64,000 nt of DNA from Citromicrobium sp. (GTDB lineage: Bacteria > Pseudomonadota > Alphaproteobacteria > Sphingomonadales > Sphingomonadaceae). Shown piece by piece: positions 48,277-57,185 of the stretch. The stretch's first letter is position 1. Every line of letters starts with the position of its first letter. The stretch spans positions 1 to 64,000 of the forward strand of contig PBYQ01000025.1 in assembly GCA_002729695.1 (NCBI GenBank). Reading direction: 5' to 3'. Position numbers and translations under genes: made by a program. The notes under the pieces were generated by a model. The model had not been told where the DNA came from and did no database searches. It was given only the letters and a program-made list of their open reading frames with translations.

Positions 48277-48801
48277 ATGCGTTTGGGGATGGGGTTCGCA
48301 GTATCGCTGGGGTTGATCGCTGCGCTGGGGGTTGCGGGCTGTTCGGATGAGCCGGGACGTTCCGAGGCCAAGGACCGGGCCGATGCCGAAGCCGTAGCGC
48401 AGGTGATCGCGCAACAGACCCCGCCGCCGGTCGAGCTGGCGCTTCAGCCGATCAATTATCAGGACATCTCCAGGAACAGCGCGATGGAGGGGGCAGGGTG
48501 CTCCTTCACGCCGGGTGGCGAGGAAGACCCCTTCGCGATCCTGGGCGACAGCATGGGCTTCGTGAAATTCGAAGGCAGCATCCAGCGGCTCGCCGCCGAT
48601 GCGGGCAGCAAGGAAGGCCCCTTCGGAACGCGAGTGAAGTACGACGGGCGCGATTATTCGCTGCGTGTGTCGATCGACGAAGCCGCGAAAGAGGATGGCG
48701 AGGGCGACAACAACTGGGTCGCGCCCGCGACGCTCTCGATGCTCGATGGTTACGACCGGGAAGTGGCGAACAGCGAAGGCCGCGTCGCCTGCGGCGGGTG
48801 A
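48277..48801 (+). CDS. predicted lipoprotein, unknown function
   Basis: Protein of 174 residues; signal MRLGMGFAVSLGLIAALGVAGCSDE has a good lipobox (VAGC). The mature part contains INYQDISRNSAMEGAGCSFTPGG and EGRVACGG, giving two cysteines that may pair. GGGGGAG lies seven bases before the ATG at 48277; an adjacent TTG one codon upstream adds a single residue. The pattern recalls uncharacterised sphingomonad lipoproteins. Function unknown. Confidence 0.75.
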   Translation: MRLGMGFAVSLGLIAALGVAGCSDEPGRSEAKDRADAEAVAQVIAQQTPPPVELALQPINYQDISRNSAMEGAGCSFTPGGEEDPFAILGDSMGFVKFEGSIQRLAADAGSKEGPFGTRVKYDGRDYSLRVSIDEAAKEDGEGDNNWVAPATLSMLDGYDREVANSEGRVACGG

Positions 48802-48802
48802 G

Positions 48803-49264
48803 TTAACCCGCCGGGGCTTCGGGATCGCGCACGCGGATGATGCCGTTGCCCACCATCGTCATCACCGGTTCGCCGTGCTGGTTGAAGGTGGTCTGACGGG
48901 TCTTGGTAAAGCCCATGTGCGGCTTCGACTTCGATTGCCGCTTCTCGATCAGCTCCGATTCCACGCGCAGCGTGTCGCCCGGATAGACCGGTTTGATCCA
49001 GCGCAATTCGTCGATCCCCGGCGACCCGAGCGACGCCGCTTCCTGCGACGAGAAGTGTTCGACCATCATCCGCATGGTCATCGCGCAGGTGTGCCATCCG
49101 CTGGCCGACAGCCGCCCGAAATAGGTCTGCGCGGCTGCCTCGTCGTCGAGGTGGAAAGGCTGGGGATCGTACCTGGAGGCAAAATCGATCACCTCTTCGC
49201 GGGTGACCTCGTAATGGCCGAAAGACGCCTTTGTGCCGACTTCCAGATCCTCGAAATACTGCAT
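48803..49264 (-). CDS. MaoC-like (R)-hydratase family protein
   Basis: Single hot-dog domain (153 aa). YFEDLEVGTKASFGHYEVTREEVIDFASRYDPQPFHLDDEAA gives the hydratase motif (D-x4-H), and SGWHTCAMTMRMMVEHF and IDELRWIKPVYPGDTLRVE the following strands. The ATG at 49264 gives MQYFEDLEVG. It probably hydrates an enoyl-CoA, substrate unknown. It may share a transcript with the glutaredoxin-MauE gene 19 bases upstream. Confidence 0.9.
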   Translation of the reverse strand: MQYFEDLEVGTKASFGHYEVTREEVIDFASRYDPQPFHLDDEAAAQTYFGRLSASGWHTCAMTMRMMVEHFSSQEAASLGSPGIDELRWIKPVYPGDTLRVESELIEKRQSKSKPHMGFTKTRQTTFNQHGEPVMTMVGNGIIRVRDPEAPAG

Positions 49265-49283
49265 GGGTAGTGCCCTCGGGTGG

Positions 49284-50021
49284 TCAGAGGAGTGCGCGTA
49301 GCAGCATCCAGATTCCCATGGCAATCATCGCGAGGTTCTCGGTCAGCGAAACGAAGCCCAAGGGCACGTTGCTCCCCCCGCCGACGCAGGCGCACTTGAT
49401 CTCGCGCTTCTGCACATAGACCGCGTAAAACACGCTCACCGCGCCGACCGTACCGATGAACAGCGCGACGGGGATCGACAGCCAGGGCAGCAGGTGCCCC
49501 GCCATCAGCACCGCGGCGAGCGCTTCGAGATAGGGGTAGGCGTAGGCGTACGGCACCCATCTGCGCCCCAGCAGGTCGTAGCCGACGAACATGGTCGAGA
49601 ATTGCTCGACATCCTGCAGTTTGAGCATGGCGAGCATCGCCATCGAGAACGCGACGAACCATTCGATCGTGCGGACCGAAAATCCGTCGAGCAGCCCCAG
49701 GCTGAGCGTCACCGCCAATGCCGCCGCGACGGCGAATACCGCCAGCACCGGGCGATAGCTGGTCTCGTCCGGGTCCTTCACCGGCTTGTCGAAGAACTTG
49801 CGCAGATCGTCGTGCCCGCCGATCCGCTCACCATTGATGAAAGTCTGCGGGTTGGTCTTTACGTCATGCTCGGCCTTGAACGCGTCGGTCTCTTCCCGCG
49901 TGGTGAGATGGTGGTCCTCCACCGTGTAGCCATTGCTTTCGAGCAGCGCCTTGGACTTGATGCCATACGGGCACACGTGCTTGTCCATCACCATGCGGTA
50001 GAGTTTTGCAGTCTTTGTCAT
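49284..50021 (-). CDS. glutaredoxin-MauE fusion (redox-active membrane protein)
   Basis: Protein of 245 residues. The N-terminal 85 residues form a glutaredoxin domain with a CPYG site (HVCPYGIKSKALLESNGY, then TNPQTFINGERIGGHDDL). The rest has four or five helices of the MauE/DoxX type, with CAC near the last loop (KCACVGGGSNVPLGF). It should pass electrons across or within the membrane to thiols. A CsoR/CstR-like palindrome lies 12 bases before the start, so control by copper or sulfide stress is plausible. Confidence 0.88.
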   Translation of the reverse strand: MTKTAKLYRMVMDKHVCPYGIKSKALLESNGYTVEDHHLTTREETDAFKAEHDVKTNPQTFINGERIGGHDDLRKFFDKPVKDPDETSYRPVLAVFAVAAALAVTLSLGLLDGFSVRTIEWFVAFSMAMLAMLKLQDVEQFSTMFVGYDLLGRRWVPYAYAYPYLEALAAVLMAGHLLPWLSIPVALFIGTVGAVSVFYAVYVQKREIKCACVGGGSNVPLGFVSLTENLAMIAMGIWMLLRALL

Positions 50022-50032
50022 AACGGCTCAGG

Positions 50033-50051
50033 TATACCCCCCAGGGGTATA
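50033..50051 (-). promoter_or_regulatory. CsoR/CstR-like operator upstream of grx-mauE
   Basis: TATACCCCCCAGGGGTATA is an 8-bp inverted repeat with a 3-base centre. ATACCC..GGGTAT boxes are the recognised type for CsoR-family repressors (copper, persulfide, formaldehyde members). It lies between the DUF1206 stop and the grx-mauE start and may overlap the promoter. Confidence 0.65.
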
Positions 50052-50053
50052 TT

Positions 50054-50854
50054 TCAACCTGCCCGGAACTCGGGCACCTTACCTTCCGAACCCAGGTCCG
50101 GGATGATCCGGTAGCGGGCGAGAATGAAGCTGAAGAGGCCGAACAGCAGCAGGCCGATCGCGGTGATGGTGAACCATATGCCGTTATCGGCGAGGCTGGC
50201 CACGGCATCGCCAATGGTCTTCACCTGATCGCTGCCCTTGGACATGAATCCGGCGCCGACCAGCGACCACCCGATGACCACGAACACCACAGCACGCGCG
50301 AGATATCCCGCCCCGCCGATCCAGCGGGTGAAGTCGGGGGCCTGCGGGCTGATGCGGTTCATGAAGCTGCCGGTGATTCCCTTCTTCGCCTGGTTGAACG
50401 CGGCAATGAAGAAGGTGAGACCCAGCAGGCCGATGAGGACTCCTCCGAACTCGATGCCCAATACGCCGGCTGCAGCCTCCTGCGCGCCGCCGCCACCCGA
50501 ATTCCTGTCGGTCGCGAACTTGAAGGCGGACCATGACAGCGCGAGGTGGCCGATGGCGCTGCCCGCATGCCCGATGCGCTTGCCCCAGCCTTTGGCGTCC
50601 GACCCTTCGTTCTCGATATCGAACAGCGGAGAGCAGAAGCGGAACAGGGCATAGCCGAACAGGCCAAAGACCATGATCCACAGGATCGCGATGCCCGCCG
50701 GGAAATCCTCGATCGCCTTGAAGATGCCGGCCGTACCCTCGGCAATGCGCCCCGCGCTGGTCAGCGCGATCAGGCCCACCACGGTATAAAGCACCGCGCG
50801 GCTGAAATAGCCCACACGCACCAGCCAGCTGAATTTTTCGGACTTGTCGACCAC
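50054..50854 (-). CDS. DUF1206 family membrane protein
   Basis: Protein of 266 residues made of three DUF1206 repeats, each with two helices and an aromatic-Arg signature: VGYFSRAVLYTVVGLIAL, then RIGHAGSAIGHLALSWSAF, then GAGYLARAVVFVVIGWSLV. I prefer the GTG at 50854 because GGGGAG is six bases before it; the ATG at 50860 directly abuts that sequence. Function unknown. Confidence 0.88.
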   Translation of the reverse strand: MVDKSEKFSWLVRVGYFSRAVLYTVVGLIALTSAGRIAEGTAGIFKAIEDFPAGIAILWIMVFGLFGYALFRFCSPLFDIENEGSDAKGWGKRIGHAGSAIGHLALSWSAFKFATDRNSGGGGAQEAAAGVLGIEFGGVLIGLLGLTFFIAAFNQAKKGITGSFMNRISPQAPDFTRWIGGAGYLARAVVFVVIGWSLVGAGFMSKGSDQVKTIGDAVASLADNGIWFTITAIGLLLFGLFSFILARYRIIPDLGSEGKVPEFRAG

Positions 50855-50924
50855 GAACATCTCCCCTTGGTTCTCATCGCCAACGGAGCAGATGCGCTAT
50901 TGTGCCCGGACTTGAGTGCCGGAC

Positions 50925-52481
50925 CTAAGTTATTGCGAGATTTACCGAACCGGCTTCGACCTCGGCGCTGGCACGGCGGCTGAGCGTACCGCCCGGCGTG
51001 GATACCCGGTCGAGGACGAGGAAATCGGTCCGCCAGCTTTCGGGCGTCACCTCGCAGACGCCGTAGCCGCGCTGGTCGTTGATGAACTTGAGCTGCGGGT
51101 TCTCGGCCAGGATCCGATCGCTGCCCGGGCGCATATCCTGCCCATCGCCGCCGCTGCTGACCGAAGTGAGCACGCATTCGACCCCGACCGGCGTCTCGTC
51201 GGACATCAGCAGACCCGCGTAGTTCTGGTGTTCGTCCCCGGTCAGAACCACGGCGTTGTCCACCTTGGCGAGCCGCTTCATCAGCCGTTCGCGCGGGGTG
51301 TTGTAGCCCGCCCAGCTGTCGAGATTGTACATCACCTCGGGCTGGTCGTCGTAGGTGCGCCGGTTGAGCGGCATCATCATGATCTGCTGCGCGATGCAGT
51401 TCCAGCGCGCGTCCTTGCGCATCAGGTTTTCGTCGAGCCACTTTTCCTGCGCTGCGCCCAGCACGGTCGCGTTGCGGTCGTACACGCCTTCGCATGGGGT
51501 CACGCCCCAACGATCGTCGCACGGCTGGTTCGACCGGAAGCTGCGCGTGTCGAGCACGCTGATCGACGCCAGATCGCCGAAAGCGAACCGGCGGTTTGCC
51601 AGCGACAGCGGGCCGTGCGGCAGCGCGCGGCGGCGCACGGGCATATTTTCGTACCACGCCTGCATCGCCGCCTGACGCCGGAGGGCGAAGACTTCCTGCG
51701 GGATGGTCGGGTCCTGCGCGTAATCGTCAACCCAGTTGTTCTGCACCTCGTGGTCGTCGAAGCTTTGCAGGAACACCTGCGAGGATCGCGCCGCTTGCAG
51801 ATCGAGGTCCATCAGGTACTGCGCATAGTGCTGGCGGTAGTCGTCGAGCGAAATGACCTCGCGCAACCGATGCTCGCGCACCTTGGGTACGGGCAGCCGC
51901 TCGGGCCCGTAATTATAGTCGTACGAATATTCGTAGATGAAATCGCCATAGTGGTAGACGAAGGCGAGATCGTCTTCCGCGATGTCGCGATAGGCGGTGT
52001 AGAAGCCACTCTCGTAATGCTGGCAGCCGCATACGCCGAAGCGCAACTGCGAGACGGCGGCACCGGCCGCAGGCAGCGTGCGCGCACGGCCGGTCAGCGA
52101 GCGGTCGGAGCCGACCGTGAAGCGATACCAATAGGGGCGATCGGACTTGAGGCCGGAAACTTCGGCGTGAACGCTATGGCCCAGCTCGGGCCGGGCCAGC
52201 TCGGTGCCTTTGGCGACGATCGTGCGGAAGTGATCATCCTCGGCAACCTCCCAGTCGACAGGGAGGGCGGACATCGGCACGCCCCCGTGCGGTTCGAAAG
52301 GCTCGGGTGCCAGGCGCGTCCACATCACGAACCCGTCGCTCGCCGGATCGCCCGACGCGACCCCCAGCTTGAACGGGTATTCGCGGAACCAGCTCTGCGC
52401 GAGCAGAATGGCAGGAGACGAAAGCGTCGCCACGGCGGCGCCTGCGGCGGTGGAGCGGATAAGCGCGCGACGGGTGATCAT
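50925..52481 (-). CDS. phoD: PhoD-like alkaline phosphatase / phosphodiesterase
   Basis: Protein of 518 residues with a twin-arginine signal (MITRRALIRSTAAGAAVATLSSPAILLAQ). A PhoD N-terminal domain (FPFKLGVASGDPASDGFVMWTRLAP, read in part) precedes the metallophosphatase core with GVCGCQHYESGFYTAYRDIA, YHYGDFIYEY, FDDHEVQNNW and LTGDEHQNYAG. The motifs match the Ca/Fe-dependent PhoD family that hydrolyses phosphate diesters in the periplasm. Transcribed alone. Confidence 0.93.
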   Translation of the reverse strand: MITRRALIRSTAAGAAVATLSSPAILLAQSWFREYPFKLGVASGDPASDGFVMWTRLAPEPFEPHGGVPMSALPVDWEVAEDDHFRTIVAKGTELARPELGHSVHAEVSGLKSDRPYWYRFTVGSDRSLTGRARTLPAAGAAVSQLRFGVCGCQHYESGFYTAYRDIAEDDLAFVYHYGDFIYEYSYDYNYGPERLPVPKVREHRLREVISLDDYRQHYAQYLMDLDLQAARSSQVFLQSFDDHEVQNNWVDDYAQDPTIPQEVFALRRQAAMQAWYENMPVRRRALPHGPLSLANRRFAFGDLASISVLDTRSFRSNQPCDDRWGVTPCEGVYDRNATVLGAAQEKWLDENLMRKDARWNCIAQQIMMMPLNRRTYDDQPEVMYNLDSWAGYNTPRERLMKRLAKVDNAVVLTGDEHQNYAGLLMSDETPVGVECVLTSVSSGGDGQDMRPGSDRILAENPQLKFINDQRGYGVCEVTPESWRTDFLVLDRVSTPGGTLSRRASAEVEAGSVNLAIT

Positions 52482-52532
52482 GTTTCGGGCCCTATGATTT
52501 TGCCGTGACAGTAGCGTGTCAGCGAATGCCGG

Positions 52533-53633
52533 TCACACGTTGAACTTGAACATCATGATGTCGCCATCCTGCACGAGGTATTCCTTGCCCTCCTGCCGCA
52601 GCTTGCCGGCTTCCTTCGCCCCGGCTTCGCCGCCCAGCGCGATGTAATCATTGTAGGCGATGGTTTCGGCGCGGATGAAGCCGCGTTCGAAATCGGTGTG
52701 GATTTCGCCCGCCGCCTGCGGTGCCTTGGCACCTGCGGGAAAGGTCCACGCGCGCGCTTCCTTCGGGCCGACGGTGAAGAAGGTCTGCAGGCCGAGCAGC
52801 TTGTATCCGGCTCGGATAATCTTCGCGAGGCCGCTTTCTTCAAGGCCCAGCTCGCCAAGATATTCGGCGCGGTCTTCGGGTTCCATCTCGACCAGCTCGG
52901 ATTCGATGGCGGCGGAGACGACGACCGACTGCGCGCCTTCGGCTGCGGCCTTTTCGGCGACCAGCTTCGACAGGGCATTGCCCTCGGCTGCGTCTTCCTC
53001 GGCCACGTTGCATACGTAGAGCACCGGCTTGGCGGTCAGCAGCTGCGCCTGTTCGAACAGACGCGCTTCCTCGTCGTCGCCCGGTTCGACCAGACGCGCG
53101 GGCTTGCCATCCTTGAGGAAATCGAGCGCCTGGCCGAGCACGGATGCGAGCGCCTTGGCTTCCTTGTCGCCGCTGGTTGCGCGGCGCTTCGCATTCTCGA
53201 CCCGCTTTTCGACGCTTTCGAGGTCGGCGAGCATCAGCTCGGTCTCGACCACCTCGGCGTCGGCGATCGGATCGACCTTGTTGTTCACGTGCTGGATGTC
53301 GTCATCCTCGAAACAGCGCAGCACGTGAACGATCGCGTCGACCTCGCGGATATTGGCGAGGAACTGGTTGCCCAGGCCTTCGCCCTTGCTGGCGCCTTTC
53401 ACGAGGCCCGCAATGTCGACGAACGCCAGCTGCGTGTGGATGATCTTGGCGCTTTTCCCGATGGCGGCGATCTTGTCGAGCCGGTCATCGGGCACCGCGA
53501 CCTGGCCCACGTTGGGCTCGATCGTGCAGAACGGATAGTTCGCGGCCTGCGCGGCCTGCGTTTGCGTGAGGGCGTTGAAAAGCGTCGACTTGCCGACATT
53601 CGGCAGGCCTACGATACCGCATTTGAAACCCAT
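52533..53633 (-). CDS. ychF: redox/ribosome-linked GTPase YchF (Obg family)
   Basis: Universally conserved P-loop NTPase (366 aa) with ATP preference in the family. Visible: GLPNVGKSTLFNALT (G1), IEPNVG (G2), FVDIAGLVKGASKGEGLGNQFLANIREVDAIVHV (G3 region), the unusual G4 (CNVAEED) and a C-terminal TGS domain with FFTVGPKEARAWTF and ETIAYNDYI. The start is the ATG at 53631-53633; upstream frames are low-complexity. Confidence 0.97.
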   Translation of the reverse strand: MGFKCGIVGLPNVGKSTLFNALTQTQAAQAANYPFCTIEPNVGQVAVPDDRLDKIAAIGKSAKIIHTQLAFVDIAGLVKGASKGEGLGNQFLANIREVDAIVHVLRCFEDDDIQHVNNKVDPIADAEVVETELMLADLESVEKRVENAKRRATSGDKEAKALASVLGQALDFLKDGKPARLVEPGDDEEARLFEQAQLLTAKPVLYVCNVAEEDAAEGNALSKLVAEKAAAEGAQSVVVSAAIESELVEMEPEDRAEYLGELGLEESGLAKIIRAGYKLLGLQTFFTVGPKEARAWTFPAGAKAPQAAGEIHTDFERGFIRAETIAYNDYIALGGEAGAKEAGKLRQEGKEYLVQDGDIMMFKFNV

Positions 53634-53697
53634 GATGATCCTTGGTGGGGGTGGGGATGGAGTTGGCGCCGCTGGTACCGCCCGCGCCCGCCGCTGC

Positions 53698-54312
53698 CTA
53701 GTCCGATGTTTCCTCGGCGCGGGCGCCGTCGGCGTCTGCGAACACGCGCAGGCGGTGCATCTCCTTTTGCACGTACCACAAGGCGAACACATCGTAGAGC
53801 GCGTGGGCCAGCATCACCGTCAGCAGCGATCCGGTGATCCAGAAGACGCAGCCGAACACGACGCCTATGGCAAAGATGATCGCTGCGATGAGTGGCCGGG
53901 CAAAATGGACCACCGCGAAGAGCGCGGCGGCGATTGCGATGGCGAGCGGCATGCCGACATAGTCCGCCGCCAGCGTCTGCACGCCGCCGCGAAACAGCGC
54001 CTCCTCACCGATCCCTGCGCCCAGAGACACCCACACGATGGCCGGGAAGGGCAGGGGCTTTTCGAGAAAGGCGAAGTTCTTCGCCTGCGTTCGCACGAGG
54101 TATTCGGAGACTTTCGGCAACCCGTAATACACCGCCGCCGCCACCGCGACGAGAACGCCCGCGAGCAGTGCTCCGTGGGCAAGCTGGTCGATTCCGAAGG
54201 TGACGAAAGAGGGGGCCGCGCGACCGGAGATGACCCACAGCCCAAGGCCGATCGCCGCGAAGAACAGCGTTTGCCCGGTCAGCAATAACAACAGCGTCGC
54301 CCGGCTCGGCAT
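53698..54312 (-). CDS. CPBP family intramembrane metalloprotease
   Basis: Membrane protein (204 aa) with about six helices and the three CPBP (Abi/CaaX) motifs: GEEALFRGG, FAVVHFARP and LAHALYD. It may cleave prenylated or other membrane proteins; substrate unknown. The ATG at 54312 gives MPSRATLLLLLTG. It follows pth by eight bases and is probably co-transcribed. Confidence 0.9.
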   Translation of the reverse strand: MPSRATLLLLLTGQTLFFAAIGLGLWVISGRAAPSFVTFGIDQLAHGALLAGVLVAVAAAVYYGLPKVSEYLVRTQAKNFAFLEKPLPFPAIVWVSLGAGIGEEALFRGGVQTLAADYVGMPLAIAIAAALFAVVHFARPLIAAIIFAIGVVFGCVFWITGSLLTVMLAHALYDVFALWYVQKEMHRLRVFADADGARAEETSD

Positions 54313-54320
54313 GGCTGGCC

Positions 54321-54890
54321 TCAATCCTGCATCCTCAGCGCGACATCGTTCATGAAGCGCGCATCGTCGCCCTCGGCGAGCCACTGCGCCTCGCTCGCCA
54401 TGGCGCCCAGCATGCCAGCGAGATCGTCCATCTCCGCCTTCGCGAAATTGCCGAGCACATGGCCGGTCACCCGGTCCTTGTGCCCGGGATGCCCGATCCC
54501 GATCCGCACGCGGCGGAAATCGGGGCCGAGATGCTGGTTGATGCTCCGCAGCCCATTGTGCCCGGCGAGCCCGCCGCCCATGCGGACCTTCACCTTGAAC
54601 GGCGCGAGATCGAGCTCGTCATGAAAGACGGTCAGCGCGTCGGGCTCGAGCTTGTAGAACCGCAATGCCTCCGCAACCGCGCGGCCGCTTTCGTTCATGA
54701 AGGTCGCGGGCTTGAGCAGCAGCACCTTCTCGCGCCCAATGCGGCCTTCCTGAACCCAGCCCTGGAACTTCTTCTGCACCGGCCCAAAATCATAGCTTTC
54801 GGCGATGACGTCGCACGCCATGAAGCCGACATTATGCCGGTGAAGCGCGTAGCGCGGTCCAGGGTTTCCGAGGCCGGTCCAGATCTGCAT
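54321..54890 (-). CDS. pth: peptidyl-tRNA hydrolase
   Basis: Pth (189 aa) releases tRNA from stalled peptidyl-tRNA. Visible: WTGLGNPGPRYALHRHNVGFMACD with the catalytic His, KPATFMNESGRAV, FHDELDLAPFKVKVRMGGGLAGHNGLRSI and RIGIGHPG. Close to rplY, with one small gene between, as in many alphaproteobacteria where rplY-pth-ychF are linked. Confidence 0.97.
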   Translation of the reverse strand: MQIWTGLGNPGPRYALHRHNVGFMACDVIAESYDFGPVQKKFQGWVQEGRIGREKVLLLKPATFMNESGRAVAEALRFYKLEPDALTVFHDELDLAPFKVKVRMGGGLAGHNGLRSINQHLGPDFRRVRIGIGHPGHKDRVTGHVLGNFAKAEMDDLAGMLGAMASEAQWLAEGDDARFMNDVALRMQD

Positions 54891-54921
54891 GACCGGGCCT
54901 TACGGCCTCGGAATCGAAACG

Positions 54922-55308
54922 TCACCCCGACACTCGGTAACGCAGCCGATTGCAGCTCCAGTCGAACAGGCCGATCTTCTCGCCGTCCAGCGTCGTCTTG
55001 ACCAGCGCGTACTGCCGATCATACGCGTCCGGCTTCAAGCGTTTACGGATGTCGGACTTCAGAAGCCTTGCGCTTTCCACGTAACCGTCGAGCGCGGCAT
55101 CGACGATCGCGTTTCCGCTCGGGACGAAATCGGCGCGCTGGCGGTGATAGAAATATTCGCACAGAACCGCGGGATCGACGCCGATCTCTCCCGCATAGGT
55201 CACGGCATAATCCTGGTCGTCCATCGCGGCATCGTTCGATGGCGACTGCGCCAGCGATGCACTTATGGCCAAGTTCGCGAGCACTCCGGCAATCCAGAAA
55301 TTCCGCAT
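54922..55308 (-). CDS. secreted protein of unknown function
   Basis: Protein of 128 residues with a signal peptide (MRNFWIAGVLANLAISASLAQ). The mature part has two cysteines (PAVLCEYFYHRQRADF, FDWSCNRLRYRV). AAGG precedes the ATG at 55308 by about eight bases. It sits between rplY and pth on the same strand. No family recognised; the mature start DQDYAVTYAGEIGVDP gives no clue. Confidence 0.7.
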   Translation of the reverse strand: MRNFWIAGVLANLAISASLAQSPSNDAAMDDQDYAVTYAGEIGVDPAVLCEYFYHRQRADFVPSGNAIVDAALDGYVESARLLKSDIRKRLKPDAYDRQYALVKTTLDGEKIGLFDWSCNRLRYRVSG

Positions 55309-55397
55309 GGCATACCTTTCATGAGGTCGCCTCGACGCTACCAAGCAGACCTGCGCGGTACAAATGACAAAGCTTGTCAGCCACGCAGTCTTGGCAA

Positions 55398-55433
55398 ACA
55401 AAAACGCCGGACCTCGCGATGAGGCCCGGCGTT
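55398..55433 (-). terminator. terminator of rplY
   Basis: AACGCCGG-A-CCTC stem with GAGG-C-CCGGCGTT (55403-55433), 5-base loop, then TTT on the minus strand, 24 bases after the rplY stop. Confidence 0.85.
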
Positions 55434-55456
55434 CCGCAAATGCAGGGAAGGGCGGC

Positions 55457-56134
55457 TTATTCGCCGTCGACCACCTGGTCGTCTTCGCCTTCGACCGTGT
55501 CGGCCTTCTGTTCGATGACTTCGGTCTCGGTGACCTCATCGGAGCCTTCGCCTTCGGCCTTCTTCAGCGCCGACGGGGCGACGAAGGTGGCGATGGTGAA
55601 GTCGCGATCGGTGATCGCGGACTCGCTGCCGCCGGGCAGTTCGACTTCGCTGATGTGGATCGAGTCGCCGACGTCCTTGCCCTTGACGCTGATCGTGATC
55701 TCGGACGGGATCTTGTCCGCATCGCAGACCAGTTCCAGCTCGTGACGCACGATGTTGAGCACGCCGCCCTTCTTGAGGCCGGGCGAAGCTTCTTCGTCGA
55801 CGAATACGACGGGGACGCTCACATCCACCTTGGCGCCCTTCGACAGACGCAGGAAATCGACGTGTTCGGGGCGGTCGGTCACGGGGTGCAGCGACACATC
55901 CTTGGGCAGGGTGCGCACCTTCTTGCCGCCGATCTCGATCTCGATGATCGAGTTCATGAAGTGGCCGAGATCGAGCTGGCGGACCAGTTCGCGCTCTTCG
56001 ACGTGGATCGTGATGGGTTCTTCCTTGCCGCCATAGATCACGGCGGGGACACGGCCTTCGCGACGCAGTGCACGGGAGGCTCCCTTGCCAGCCCGTTCGC
56101 GCGTCTCGGCCGGCAGGGTCAGAGCGTCGCTCAT
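55457..56134 (-). CDS. rplY: 50S ribosomal protein L25/general stress protein Ctc
   Basis: Long-form L25 (225 aa) binding 5S rRNA. The N-terminal L25 domain has [41 protein letters not shown] and [12 protein letters not shown]. The Ctc/TL5 C-terminal domain follows, with [23 protein letters not shown]. An acidic tail (about residues 190-225) ends the protein. A terminator follows; pth lies downstream on the same strand. Confidence 0.97.
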   Translation of the reverse strand: MSDALTLPAETRERAGKGASRALRREGRVPAVIYGGKEEPITIHVEERELVRQLDLGHFMNSIIEIEIGGKKVRTLPKDVSLHPVTDRPEHVDFLRLSKGAKVDVSVPVVFVDEEASPGLKKGGVLNIVRHELELVCDADKIPSEITISVKGKDVGDSIHISEVELPGGSESAITDRDFTIATFVAPSALKKAEGEGSDEVTETEVIEQKADTVEGEDDQVVDGE

Positions 56135-56257
56135 CGTATACTACCTTTCGAAATACGGATGTATGCCCGGTCTCGCCACGCCTCCAGGGATGCACATGGC
56201 GCCGAGGCGCGCGCTGTTACGGGCAAGAGCGCAGAAAAGCAACCGTAAAGCGTGGCG

Positions 56258-57178
56258 CTAGCGCGCAGCAGGCCCACCGATGCGCGTCACGCGGTATCCC
56301 TTCGCCTCCAGCTGGGCGACAAGGCCATCCTCGCCCACCATGTGCGCCGCGCCCACCGCGATCAGCGGGAGCGGCTCTGCGGCAAGCATCCGGTCTATCT
56401 TCGCCGTCCAGTCGGCATTGCGCCGGGTCAGCAGGGTGGTGCGGATTTCGGGATTGCGGAGCATGCCTTCGTGGGTGAGCCTTTCGAGCCCCTCGGCATC
56501 GCCCGCAAGATACAGATCGATCGGTTCGCGCAGCTTCTCGGGCGATTCCCCCGAATCCTCCACGATCGCGGCCAGCATCGCGCGCTGCGCCCGTTCTGAC
56601 AATCCGTCGAAGGCGGCAAACTGCGCCGGAGCACCTTCCAGCTCGACCACGCGGCGTTTCGCGAAATCCGCAATCAGCGCACGGTCGATGCCGTTCTCGC
56701 TCTTGGCGCCTGTCTTGACGGCCTGCGACAGGATCAGCGCCGCGCCCCAGCTTTCGATCCGGGAGAAATCGGAGAGGCGATAGCTCGTCTTGCCGACCAG
56801 CTCGGCGACCTTCTCCCGTTGGCGGGGCGGGACACGCTCTGTGAGGGGCGGCTGCCCGGCGGACATGGCGAGCGGCAGGAACGCGCTCGCCATCGCGCGA
56901 CCGTCGCCAACGTCGGCCACCTCGACCGCCAGCACATCGGCCTTTGCAATCGCCTCGTCGGCTTCCTTGCTGCGCCACTTCGCCTCGCTGGGAAGCGCAT
57001 GGATCGTGCCCATCAGCCAGCCTTCGACCTGCCCCGCATTCGGGCCGTCGGCGCGGGCGATTTCCCACAACAGGGGATTACCCTTGTCGGACCGGTCATC
57101 CTTGCGGTCGTCGGGCTGCCCGCCGCAGGCTGCGGTCAGGCAGGCAAGGAATGCAAGGATGACCGTACGGAGCGTCAT
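56258..57178 (-). CDS. TraB/GumN family lipoprotein, paralogue 1
   Basis: Protein of 306 residues; the signal MTLRTVILAFLACLTAACGG has a lipobox (TAAC). It shows the TraB/GumN fold markers: LMGTIHALPSEAKW (GxxH), EVADVGD, ERAQRAMLAAI and the C-terminal VGAAHMVGEDGLVAQLEAKGYRVTRI. The family includes Tiki-like metalloproteases with the same GxxH motif, so a peptidase role is possible but unproven. First of three paralogues here; stop of paralogue 2 is seven bases upstream. Confidence 0.88.
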   Translation of the reverse strand: MTLRTVILAFLACLTAACGGQPDDRKDDRSDKGNPLLWEIARADGPNAGQVEGWLMGTIHALPSEAKWRSKEADEAIAKADVLAVEVADVGDGRAMASAFLPLAMSAGQPPLTERVPPRQREKVAELVGKTSYRLSDFSRIESWGAALILSQAVKTGAKSENGIDRALIADFAKRRVVELEGAPAQFAAFDGLSERAQRAMLAAIVEDSGESPEKLREPIDLYLAGDAEGLERLTHEGMLRNPEIRTTLLTRRNADWTAKIDRMLAAEPLPLIAVGAAHMVGEDGLVAQLEAKGYRVTRIGGPAAR

Positions 57179-57185
57179 GAACCCC

